A stretch of DNA of 12,336 nt, taken from CAILHX01 sp036561085. Its GTDB lineage: Bacteria; Pseudomonadota; Gammaproteobacteria; Burkholderiales; Methylophilaceae. The notes below the pieces were generated by a model. The model ran no database searches. It saw only the letters and a program-made list of their open reading frames with translations, and had not been told where the DNA came from. Both the position numbers and the translations under genes were made by a program. The DNA is taken from assembly GCA_036561085.1 (NCBI GenBank), contig DATBPY010000034.1, positions 1 to 12,336 on the forward strand, written 5' to 3'. Below are positions 5,992 through 12,336 of this stretch, one piece after another. Within the stretch, counting starts at the first letter, position 1, and each line of letters opens with the position of its first letter.

Positions 5992-6825
5992 TTAGTGTGA
6001 GGCGAAACCGGACGTAGTGGCAGGTGCCGGCGCCACTTGCATCACCTTGCTGTCAGGAGCATTCATACTGGCCGTTTGAGGGCCTTTCTTCTTTACAGGT
6101 ACCGGATGTCTCAGCCACCATTCGCTGGCGTTGCGTTGCCCGATCTTTTCTTCCCTCGCGCTGATCAATCCGGCTATCTTGTCCCGCTCTTCTTGAGCAG
6201 TTGAGATCAACGCATTGTTATTCAACTCTTCGTCAGTAATCTCGGGATCCTCTTCGTCAACCGGTTCATTCCCTGCGCCTATGGCATACCACATGTAAGA
6301 GCGGGGCAGGTCGCGCTTGGTATTGCCTTCGCCGTTGGCATACATACTGCCCAGCATCAACGCGGCGGAAACATCGTGAGTCTCGGCCAGTTTTTCTGCC
6401 CATTTAATGGCTTCGGCATAATCCGGTTCAACATCGAAACCGTTATAGAATTTCACTGCCAACAGCCTGGCTGCGTTGGGATCTCCTGCTTTGGCAGCTT
6501 TGCGTAACCAATGTAGTGCTTGAGCAGTGTCCTTGGGTACACTGCGCCCGTAATTGAAGCGCGAACCCAGTTCGAATTCAGCCGTCAGGTCACCCTTCTC
6601 GGCTTTAGCCATCAGTTTCGCCAAAGGTAATTTATCGTATTTGGTTTTTTGCGGCGGAGGTGGCGGCGGGATTTTTTTCTTGCGCACCGGTTGCCCGTCT
6701 ATGCCTGCATCAGGTAATCCTGCGGTAGAGGTGACGTTATCCAGGGGATCCGAGCTTGCCAGTTGTGAAACCCCCAGCAACGACACGGCAGTGGTTAAAA
6801 GCAGGAGTCGATATAATTTATTCAT
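5992..6825 (-). CDS. Exported Sel1-like repeat protein
   Basis: The 277-residue product begins MNKLYRLLLL with a signal peptide, cleaved probably after QLA (23). A low-complexity linker follows, with a basic patch and six consecutive prolines (53-58). Three Sel1-like repeats cover about 78-114, 114-150 and 151-186, recognised by the spaced A, LG, Y, G and A-W/KAA pattern (for example AQALHWLRKAAKAGDPNAA). An acidic stretch (187-201), a helical segment with SEWW, and a polar Ala/Pro-rich tail complete it. Sel1 repeats are protein-binding solenoids; many exported ones serve as adaptors in envelope processes. The partner here is unknown. It follows the HD-GYP gene by 65 nt. No strong Shine-Dalgarno is visible; a possible extended -10 (TGGTATCAT, near 6871-6863) lies in the gap but lacks a good -35. 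Confidence 0.85.
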   Translation of the reverse strand: MNKLYRLLLLTTAVSLLGVSQLASSDPLDNVTSTAGLPDAGIDGQPVRKKKIPPPPPPQKTKYDKLPLAKLMAKAEKGDLTAEFELGSRFNYGRSVPKDTAQALHWLRKAAKAGDPNAARLLAVKFYNGFDVEPDYAEAIKWAEKLAETHDVSAALMLGSMYANGEGNTKRDLPRSYMWYAIGAGNEPVDEEDPEITDEELNNNALISTAQEERDKIAGLISAREEKIGQRNASEWWLRHPVPVKKKGPQTASMNAPDSKVMQVAPAPATTSGFASH

Positions 6826-6890
6826 CGCTTAAATGTCGATTCAGTCACGGGAAAAAAGATGATACCAAACTTCCACAAGTGATGTATTTA

Positions 6891-8516
6891 TCAAGGTGTA
6901 TAGCCCGGAATCTTGGTCTCGTCCACTTCGTCTATCTGATCCGCTTCCAGGAACTGGTTCGCGTATTCCAGGTAGACTTTTTCACGTATGAACAGATCGA
7001 ACAAATCAGGATCTACGTGGTTATCGATCTTCATTTTACCCAAGATAAATAATGACTCGGACAGCGTTTTGGCTTTTTTATAGGGGCGGTCGCGCGCAGT
7101 GAGCGCCTCGAAAATATCGGCGATACCCATGATTCGTGCGGGAATCGACATCTGCTCGCGCGTCAGACCTCGCGGGTAGCCTTTTCCGTCCATGCGTTCA
7201 TGATGGCCCCCGGCATACTCCGGAACCTTACGCAAAGCTTTGGGGTAAGGCAGCGATTCCAGCATGTTAATGGTCACTACGATGTGGTTATTGATGACTT
7301 GGCGTTCTTCATTGGTCAGCGTACCGCGTGCGATATTGAGGTTGTACACTTCGTTTTCGCTCAAGAATGGTGCCTGTTCGCCTTCTTCATTCCGATATTT
7401 GTAATTGGCGATCTGCTTGACGCGCTCCTGATGCTCTGCGGTCATGAATTCTCCACCGATATTGGCATTGCGGATGAATTCACGGTCGTTATCCAGTTGT
7501 TCCTTGTGCGCACGCAATTGCACATCCATGGATTTGATACGATCAGGATGGCCTTTCTTCAGCACGTCGACCTGCTGGCGCAGCATTTCTACTTCAGCCT
7601 GGCTTTTCAGTAGCTCGAAACGCGTGTCTATCAATTCGATACGATCAAAGATGGTGGAAAGCTTGGTAGCTTTATCCACCACATATTCCGGCGTGGTCAC
7701 CTTGCCGCAATCGTGCAACCAAGCGGCGATACGCAACTCGTACAACTCTTTCTCCGACATGGTGAAGTCTTTGAAAGGCCCCGTGGTCGCATTGACCGCA
7801 GTGTTCCCCAGCATCATCGCCATTTCCGGCACGCGACGACAATGACCGCCGGTATAAGGTGATTTTTCATCGATCGCATCTGCGATCAAGGTAATGAAAG
7901 ACTCGAACAATGCTTTCAAGCCTTCTATCAGGTTCTGGTTGGTCATCGCTACTGCCGCCTGCGAAGCCAACGATTCCACCAATTGCTGGACTTCCGGTGA
8001 GAACGCGACCACTTCGCCGCTCTTGCGGTCTTTGGAATTCAATAACTGCAATACGCCGATGATTTCCTTTTCATGGTTCTTCATCGGAATAGTGAGGAAT
8101 GACTTCGAGCGATAGCCGGTATTTTCGTCGAATTTGCGGGTGCCGGAAAAATCGAACCCTTCGGCTTCATAAGCGTCCGCGATATTGACCGTGCGGTCAT
8201 TGACCACGGCATTAGCCGCCACCATGCTCGTATTCGGCGTACCATCCTCACGATAGATGGCTAATGCGGGAAACGGGATGTCTTTGCCGGTAGTCCCGCC
8301 CATGGCGATGTTAAGCGAGTCGGTGCGCATGATCTCGAATTTCAGCTTGTCATCGTCAGTGACGGTGTATAAGGTACCGCCGTCGGCGTTGGCGATTTCC
8401 TTGGCGCCCAGCAAAATCATCTCCAGCAGGCGCTTGGTATCCCGCTCTGACGATAAAGCAACGCCAATCTTATTAAGCTTGGCAATGTTTTCTAATGTAG
8501 TGCTGGCGTCAGACAT
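6891..8516 (-). CDS. GAF-HD-GYP protein, probable cyclic-di-GMP phosphodiesterase with long insertion
   Basis: The 541-residue product has no membrane segment and should be cytosolic. A GAF sensor domain spans about 10-195 (FLTIPMKNHEKEIIGVLQL is typical). The HD-GYP domain spans about 205-515. Known metal ligands can be placed at H225, H268-D269, H411, H438-H439 and D467, and the signature HERMDGKGYPRGL is at 439-451. HD-GYP enzymes hydrolyse cyclic-di-GMP, and the intact ligands argue for activity. The oddity is the gap between HD (268-269) and the next histidine (411): 142 residues, against roughly 30 in ordinary HD-GYP domains. The extra part at about 285-395 is charged and helical, partly coiled-coil (heptads near 295-345). 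What the GAF domain binds cannot be told. The Shine-Dalgarno is weak (AGGGA about 12 nt upstream). A 74-nt gap separates it from nusB. Confidence 0.92.
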   Translation of the reverse strand: MSDASTTLENIAKLNKIGVALSSERDTKRLLEMILLGAKEIANADGGTLYTVTDDDKLKFEIMRTDSLNIAMGGTTGKDIPFPALAIYREDGTPNTSMVAANAVVNDRTVNIADAYEAEGFDFSGTRKFDENTGYRSKSFLTIPMKNHEKEIIGVLQLLNSKDRKSGEVVAFSPEVQQLVESLASQAAVAMTNQNLIEGLKALFESFITLIADAIDEKSPYTGGHCRRVPEMAMMLGNTAVNATTGPFKDFTMSEKELYELRIAAWLHDCGKVTTPEYVVDKATKLSTIFDRIELIDTRFELLKSQAEVEMLRQQVDVLKKGHPDRIKSMDVQLRAHKEQLDNDREFIRNANIGGEFMTAEHQERVKQIANYKYRNEEGEQAPFLSENEVYNLNIARGTLTNEERQVINNHIVVTINMLESLPYPKALRKVPEYAGGHHERMDGKGYPRGLTREQMSIPARIMGIADIFEALTARDRPYKKAKTLSESLFILGKMKIDNHVDPDLFDLFIREKVYLEYANQFLEADQIDEVDETKIPGYTP

Positions 8517-8541
8517 TTTTTGTGATGCATCCCTTTAACCG

Positions 8542-8571
8542 GATTACGATATATTCCTAGCCGCAAGAGTG
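8542..8571 (-). promoter_or_regulatory. Weak candidate promoter before the HD-GYP gene
   Basis: In the 74-nt gap between nusB and the HD-GYP gene the minus strand carries TTGCGC, 18 bp, TATATC, a possible sigma70 pair. The same gap holds a 5-bp inverted repeat (GCCGC/GCGGC) without a T-run, so it is not a convincing terminator of the nusB transcript. The call is tentative. Confidence 0.25.
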
Positions 8572-8590
8572 GCGCAAAGCGGCATTCTCG

Positions 8591-9109
8591 TCAACCGGCT
8601 ATCGCTTTTGTCGGTGATTTCTTCACGGCACCAGATTTTGGCTTAAATTCCTTAGCACGTAGATCCGCCGCCATATGATCCAGCACGCCGTTGACATATT
8701 TATGTCCATCCACACCACCGTAACGCTTGGCAAGTTCTATGCCTTCGTTGATGACGACGCGGTAAGGAATGCTAGGGTCGAATGCTAATTCATACGCGGC
8801 GATGCACAATACCGCATGCTCCACGGGGCTTAGCTCTTCTACTTTACGGTCGATGAACTGGCCGATCTTTACATGCAGACCGTCCAGATTTTCGAGCGCG
8901 CCATGCAGCAAAGCCGAACAATAACTTTTGTCGGCTTTGACAAACATAGGGTCTTCAGTCAAATGAATGTAGATATTCTTTTCGCTATTTCCGCTTAAAA
9001 AATATTGATACAGTCCCTGCAAAGCCAACTCCCGCGATAATCGCCGGTTGCCGCTGGATTTCTTTGGAGTTACAGTTTCAGTGATAGGGTCTGTCATAGG
9101 TGCAGTCAT
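8591..9109 (-). CDS. nusB: Transcription antitermination factor NusB
   Basis: NusB with NusE (ribosomal protein S10) binds boxA RNA and allows antiterminated transcription of rRNA operons. The 172-residue product contains the family blocks RRLSRELALQGLYQY (22-36), SPVEHAVLCIAAYEL and IPYRVVINEGIELAKRYGG followed by GHKYVNGVLDHMA. It is longer than E. coli NusB (139) because of a polar N-terminal extension of about 20 residues and a Lys-rich C-terminal tail of about 20. ATG 9109 lies 10 nt after the ribH stop; an in-frame ATG four codons on is a possible alternative. ribH-nusB adjacency is widespread in bacteria and supports co-transcription. Confidence 0.96.
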   Translation of the reverse strand: MTAPMTDPITETVTPKKSSGNRRLSRELALQGLYQYFLSGNSEKNIYIHLTEDPMFVKADKSYCSALLHGALENLDGLHVKIGQFIDRKVEELSPVEHAVLCIAAYELAFDPSIPYRVVINEGIELAKRYGGVDGHKYVNGVLDHMAADLRAKEFKPKSGAVKKSPTKAIAG

Positions 9110-9119
9110 ATGCTACTCA

Positions 9120-9569
9120 TCATAAATGTCGGATCAGGTTAGCCATCTCCACTGCGGTTTGCGCAGCTTCAGTGCCTTTCGCTTTTATCCGGGCTTTTGC
9201 CTGTGCATCATTTTCAGTGGTCAGGATCGCATTGGCAACCGGAACCCCGGTCTCGAATTGTACTTCGGCCACCCCACGTGCCGACTCACTGGCGACGATC
9301 TCAAAGTGGAAAGTCTCGCCGCGTATCACGGCACCTAGTGCGATCAAAGCATCGTAATGACGACTTTTTGCCATTTTAAGCAGTAATAACGGTGCTTCCA
9401 AGGCGCCCGGTACCGTGCCCAGCGTGATGTCATTATCGGAAACACCCAAGCGATGTAACTCCTCCAAGCATGCAGCCAATAAGCCATCACCGATCTCATG
9501 GTTGAAGCGCGATTGCACAATGCCTATGCGCATCGAATTGCCGGATAAATCCTGTTCCATCGTATTCAT
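9120..9569 (-). CDS. ribH: 6,7-dimethyl-8-ribityllumazine synthase
   Basis: RibH condenses 5-amino-6-ribitylamino-uracil with 3,4-dihydroxy-2-butanone 4-phosphate to give the lumazine precursor of riboflavin. It forms cytosolic pentamers or 60-meric shells. The 149-residue product has the substrate-binding RFN (21-23), the PGALEAP block, and the catalytic stretch GAVIRGETFHFEIVASES, whose histidine is the family's catalytic base. It continues with the expected GVPVANAILTTEN and KGTEAA segments. The start is set by a strong GAGGAG at 9581-9576, 6 nt before ATG 9569. No riboflavin (FMN) riboswitch is present upstream; ribH follows the PLD gene by 13 nt, so it is likely expressed as part of that operon. 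ribBA and ribE are not in the window. Confidence 0.97.
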   Translation of the reverse strand: MNTMEQDLSGNSMRIGIVQSRFNHEIGDGLLAACLEELHRLGVSDNDITLGTVPGALEAPLLLLKMAKSRHYDALIALGAVIRGETFHFEIVASESARGVAEVQFETGVPVANAILTTENDAQAKARIKAKGTEAAQTAVEMANLIRHL

Positions 9570-9575
9570 CGTATT

Positions 9576-9581
9576 CTCCTC
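9576..9581 (-). promoter_or_regulatory. Shine-Dalgarno of ribH
   Basis: GAGGAG on the minus strand lies 6 nt before the ribH ATG, within the 13-nt gap after the PLD stop codon. It is the strongest ribosome-binding site of the minus-strand cluster and decides the ribH start. Confidence 0.75.
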
Positions 9582-9582
9582 G

Positions 9583-10143
9583 TTATGGGCTTAGTTTTTT
9601 TGCGTGTGCCTGATGGCGCATCCAATTCTCTTTATACAATTGCGCTAGCTCGTTATTGCCGTGTATCACTAACACATTCTCTGCATTGTTATATTGTGCG
9701 GCATAGGTGAAATTATAACTCCCGGTAATGACTGCCACTTGCGGCGTGTCGGCATCGATCACCATAACCTTATTGTGCGCGTTTTGGTGCTCACTATCTA
9801 TCCATACCTGCACCCCCGATTGTGCCATGGATGAGACTTTTTCACCTTTGATATGTTCCGTCTGGTCAGCATCGGCGATCAGTTTGACATCCACACCGCG
9901 CTGTCGTGCTGCGATCAGCGCTTGGGCGATGCCTTTATGCGTGAACGAAAACGCTTGCACCAATACCTGCCGGTGCGCCTGATCGATGGTTTTAACGATA
10001 AGCGCGGCTACATCCTGCTCCGGCGCGAATGCAAGTTCCATATTACCGGTGGCGGCGATAGTCTTTGGAGCCGATTGCAATCCCCATGCGACAGGGCTGA
10101 ATAGCAAGAGCACCAGCAGTATTCTGTTACATGCAGTCGGCAT
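9583..10143 (-). CDS. Exported single-HKD phospholipase D / Nuc-like endonuclease
   Basis: The 186-residue product has a signal peptide (hydrophobic 8-20; cleavage probably between 21 and 25) and one phospholipase D domain. The HKD motif is H123, K125 and D130 (HNKVMVID), followed by TGSYNFT (140-146) and NAEN (153-156). One motif per chain and this size match the Nuc-type endonucleases (Salmonella pKM101 Nuc), in which two chains each give one HKD to a single active site. Nuc-type enzymes cleave DNA and RNA without metal. Phospholipid cleavage is the main alternative. Location is predicted to be the periplasm or outside the cell. The ATG lies inside tag (17-nt overlap, different frame), and the signal peptide supports this start. 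No strong Shine-Dalgarno is seen, so coupling to tag is likely. Confidence 0.88.
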   Translation of the reverse strand: MPTACNRILLVLLLFSPVAWGLQSAPKTIAATGNMELAFAPEQDVAALIVKTIDQAHRQVLVQAFSFTHKGIAQALIAARQRGVDVKLIADADQTEHIKGEKVSSMAQSGVQVWIDSEHQNAHNKVMVIDADTPQVAVITGSYNFTYAAQYNNAENVLVIHGNNELAQLYKENWMRHQAHAKKLSP

Positions 10144-10687
10144 GGCGGAAACAATCCACGGTATGGTCGTTAACCATACCCACTGCTTGCATCATGGCAT
10201 AGCAGATAGTAGTGCCGACGAATTTGAAGCCGCGTTTCGCCAAATCCTTGGAGAGCGCATCGGAAATCGCAGTCCGCGTAGGAATCTCACTGCGATCCTG
10301 CCAATGATTGATAATGGGGCGGCCATCTACAAAATGCCACAGATATTGGTCAAAGCTGCCGAATTGCTGCTGTATGGCAAGAAACTGTCGTGCATTATTG
10401 ATCGCGGCGGCAATTTTAAGACGATTACGTATGATGCCGGGGTCGTTTAATAGCTGTGCGACTTTGGTTTCGTCATACAAAGCGACTTTTTGCGGATCGA
10501 ACTGATCGAAGACGTCTCGGTAGTGCTGGCGTTTTTTGAGTATGGTGACCCAGGATAAACCGGCCTGCGCACCTTCCAGTATCAAAAATTCGAACAGGGC
10601 ATGTTCGTCGTGTAACGGCACGCCCCATTCGGTGTCGTGATAGCTGGTATTCGGTTCGGAGCTAGCCCAGAAACAGCGAGACTTCAC
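10127..10687 (-). CDS. tag: DNA-3-methyladenine glycosylase I
   Basis: Tag removes 3-methyladenine from alkylated DNA, starting base excision repair. The 186-residue product (E. coli 187) matches throughout: YHDTEWGVP (16-24), the catalytic-pocket E38 and W46 in LEGAQAGLSW, and SDALSKDLAKRGFKFVGTTICYAMMQA. The structural zinc site is kept as C5, H17, H175 and C179. Translation starts at GTG 10687, overlapping the clpA stop as GTGA, so it is probably coupled to clpA. Its 3' end overlaps the start of the PLD gene by 17 nt. No ada or alkB gene or recognisable adaptive-response operator is visible nearby. Confidence 0.97.
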   Translation of the reverse strand: MKSRCFWASSEPNTSYHDTEWGVPLHDEHALFEFLILEGAQAGLSWVTILKKRQHYRDVFDQFDPQKVALYDETKVAQLLNDPGIIRNRLKIAAAINNARQFLAIQQQFGSFDQYLWHFVDGRPIINHWQDRSEIPTRTAISDALSKDLAKRGFKFVGTTICYAMMQAVGMVNDHTVDCFRHADCM

Positions 10688-12336
10688 ACCGCAGCATCTG
10701 CAACGGAAGGTGCTTCAGTATCTTCTGCGCTTTCGTCAAAGCGTAATACCACTTTTTCGTCTGCATCCAGGTCCACCGTGACATGGCCGCCATGGGCAAG
10801 GCTACCGAACAGGAGCTCATCCGCTAATGCTTTGCGTATGGTGTCTTGTATCAACCTAGCCATCGGGCGTGCACCCATTTGCGGGTCGAAGCCTTTTTTG
10901 GCAAGGAATTCCTTCAATGCCGTAGTGAAACTGACCTCGACTTTTTTCTCATGCAATTGGTCTTCCAGTTGCATCAGGAATTTATCGACGACGCGCACAA
11001 TGACATCGTGATCCAGCGCTTTGAATGACACCATGGCATCCAGCCGGTTACGGAACTCCGGCGTGAACATGCGCTTGATTTCAGCCATCTCATCGCCTGC
11101 CCCGGTGCTGGAAGTGAATCCCATACTGGTTTTAGATAACGATTCTGCACCCGCATTGGTGGTCATGATGATGGTGACATTGCGGAAATCGGCCTTGCGT
11201 CCATTGTTATCCGTCAACGTGCCATGGTCCATGACTTGCAGCAGGATGTTGAAAATGTCCGGGTGAGCTTTCTCGATCTCGTCCAGCAATAATACCGAAT
11301 ATGGCTGCTTATTGATCGCTTCCGTCATCAGGCCGCCCTGCTCGAAACCTACATAGCCCGGCGGTGCGCCTATCAAGCGGCTGACTGCATGGCGTTCCAT
11401 ATACTCGGACATGTCGAAACGCACGAGTTCTATACCCAGGGTATAAGCCAGTTGCCGTGCGACCTCGGTTTTGCCGACCCCGGTCGGACCGGAGAACAGG
11501 AATGCACCTATCGGCTTTTGCGTGTTTCCCAAGCCGCTGCGCGACATCTTCATGGCGGCAGCCAGCATGTCTATCGCTTCATCCTGCCCGAATACCACTG
11601 CTTTCAGATCACGGTCCAGCGTTTTCAATGCGCTTCTATCATCGCTGGAGATGTTTTTGGAAGGAATGCGGGCGATCTTGGCGATGATGCCTTCGATCTC
11701 CTTGTTGCCGATCACTTTCTTCTGGCGTGACTTAGGCAGGATGCGTTGTGCGGCACCAGCTTCGTCTATCACGTCTATGGCCTTATCCGGCAAGTGGCGG
11801 TCATTGATGTATTTAGCCGATAACTCTGCTGCGGTCGAAAGCGCAGCCGAGGTGTATTTCACCCCATGATGCACTTCAAAGCGTGATTTCAGGCCTTTGA
11901 GTATCTCCACGGTTTCATCGATGGAGGGTTCAACCACATCCACTTTCTGGAAACGTCTGGACAGCGCATGGTCTTTCTCAAAAATACCGCGGTATTCCTG
12001 ATAAGTAGTTGCGCCTATGCATTTGAGCTGGCCGTTGGAAAGCGCGGGCTTGAGTAGGTTGGACGCGTCAAGCGTCCCGCCGCTGGCAGCGCCGGCGCCG
12101 ATCAGCGTATGGATCTCGTCTATGAACAAGATGGCATGGGGGTTTTCCTGCAGCTTCTTAAGCACAGCCTTGAGCCGCTGCTCGAAGTCGCCGCGATATT
12201 TGGTACCGGCCAGCAGGGCGCCCATATCCAGCGAATAGATGGTAGCGGCAGCCAGAATCTCCGGCACATCGCCTTCAACGATACGTCTTGCCAGACCTTC
12301 GGCAATGGCGGTTTTACCGACTCCGGCTTCGCCTAC
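10684..12336 (-). CDS. clpA: ATP-dependent Clp protease ATP-binding subunit ClpA, C-terminal 550 residues
   Basis: ClpA unfolds substrates, including N-degron proteins delivered by ClpS, and threads them into ClpP. The frame is open to the right edge; the N-domain and the start lie outside, and about three quarters of the protein is present. Numbering from the edge, the first AAA+ module has Walker A GEAGVGKT (2-9), pore loop GTKYRG (44-49), Walker B LFIDE (70-74) and arginine finger RR (127-128). The second has Walker A GPTGVGKT (283-290), pore-loop GYVG (327-330), Walker B LLLDE (349-353) and EFRNRLD (427-433). An MGF tripeptide (405-407) sits where E. coli ClpA has its IGL ClpP-docking loop, and the surrounding residues support ClpA over ClpB or ClpC. 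The TGA stop overlaps the tag GTG. clpS would be expected just outside to the right. Confidence 0.97.
   Translation of the reverse strand, partial: VGEAGVGKTAIAEGLARRIVEGDVPEILAAATIYSLDMGALLAGTKYRGDFEQRLKAVLKKLQENPHAILFIDEIHTLIGAGAASGGTLDASNLLKPALSNGQLKCIGATTYQEYRGIFEKDHALSRRFQKVDVVEPSIDETVEILKGLKSRFEVHHGVKYTSAALSTAAELSAKYINDRHLPDKAIDVIDEAGAAQRILPKSRQKKVIGNKEIEGIIAKIARIPSKNISSDDRSALKTLDRDLKAVVFGQDEAIDMLAAAMKMSRSGLGNTQKPIGAFLFSGPTGVGKTEVARQLAYTLGIELVRFDMSEYMERHAVSRLIGAPPGYVGFEQGGLMTEAINKQPYSVLLLDEIEKAHPDIFNILLQVMDHGTLTDNNGRKADFRNVTIIMTTNAGAESLSKTSMGFTSSTGAGDEMAEIKRMFTPEFRNRLDAMVSFKALDHDVIVRVVDKFLMQLEDQLHEKKVEVSFTTALKEFLAKKGFDPQMGARPMARLIQDTIRKALADELLFGSLAHGGHVTVDLDADEKVVLRFDESAEDTEAPSVADAAV

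Noticed and set aside
7200..7613. Long plus-strand open frame of 137 codons opposite the HD-GYP gene
   Set aside because: It lies wholly within a strongly supported coding gene on the other strand, resembles no known protein, and has no ribosome-binding site.
8549..8590. GCCGC/GCGGC inverted repeat after nusB as an intrinsic terminator
   Set aside because: The stem is only 5 bp with a ~14-nt loop, and no T-run follows on the minus strand.
9570..9582. Riboswitch upstream of ribH
   Set aside because: Only 13 nt separate the PLD stop from ribH, which leaves no room for an FMN aptamer, and none of its conserved boxes are seen in the preceding gene.
11389..11869. Plus-strand open frames opposite clpA
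   Set aside because: They are antisense shadows of conserved AAA+ coding sequence and show no features of a real gene.

Overview
The window looks like chromosome of a betaproteobacterium, probably of the Nitrosomonadales/Gallionellaceae type. The basis is the close resemblance of the housekeeping proteins (CysS, PpiB, LpxH, NusB, RibH, Tag, ClpA) to proteobacterial families, the Gram-negative envelope genes, and the divergent cysS / ppiB-lpxH neighbourhood also seen in E. coli. The genus is inference. There is no insertion sequence, CRISPR array, rRNA or phage gene. Gene density is very high and no gene-free stretch exceeds about 100 bases.

Left edge (1-445): the first 70 codons of a putative glycosyltransferase on the minus strand, visibly AT-richer than the rest. 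It is followed by a complete CCA-encoding tRNA-Arg(ACG), also on the minus strand, with its own strong promoter (extended -10, GC-rich discriminator) and an intrinsic terminator. cysS (446-1813, minus) lies upstream of the tRNA.

Centre left (1864-5983, plus): a divergent, tightly packed five-gene envelope operon. The order is an exported TPR protein with a C-terminal NTF2-like domain, an exported YkuD (L,D-transpeptidase/L,D-carboxypeptidase) protein with the same type of C-terminal domain, a periplasmic cyclophilin with an altered active site, the cytoplasmic cyclophilin ppiB, and lpxH of lipid A synthesis. Every junction overlaps by 1, 1, 20 and 4 nt, so translation is probably coupled. This peptidoglycan-editing, folding and lipid A cluster is the most interesting system in the window. 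The paired NTF2-like domains suggest that the first two proteins work together or bind similar ligands.

Right (5992-12336, minus): seven genes in one direction. In transcription order these are clpA (5' end outside the window), tag, a secreted single-HKD phospholipase D/Nuc-like protein, ribH, nusB, a GAF + HD-GYP protein with a long insertion inside the catalytic domain, and an exported Sel1-repeat protein. clpA/tag and tag/PLD overlap, and PLD/ribH and ribH/nusB are 13 and 10 nt apart, so clpA through nusB may be co-transcribed. The HD-GYP and Sel1 genes have 74- and 65-nt upstream gaps and may have their own promoters. lpxH and the Sel1 gene converge with only 8 nt between their stop codons.
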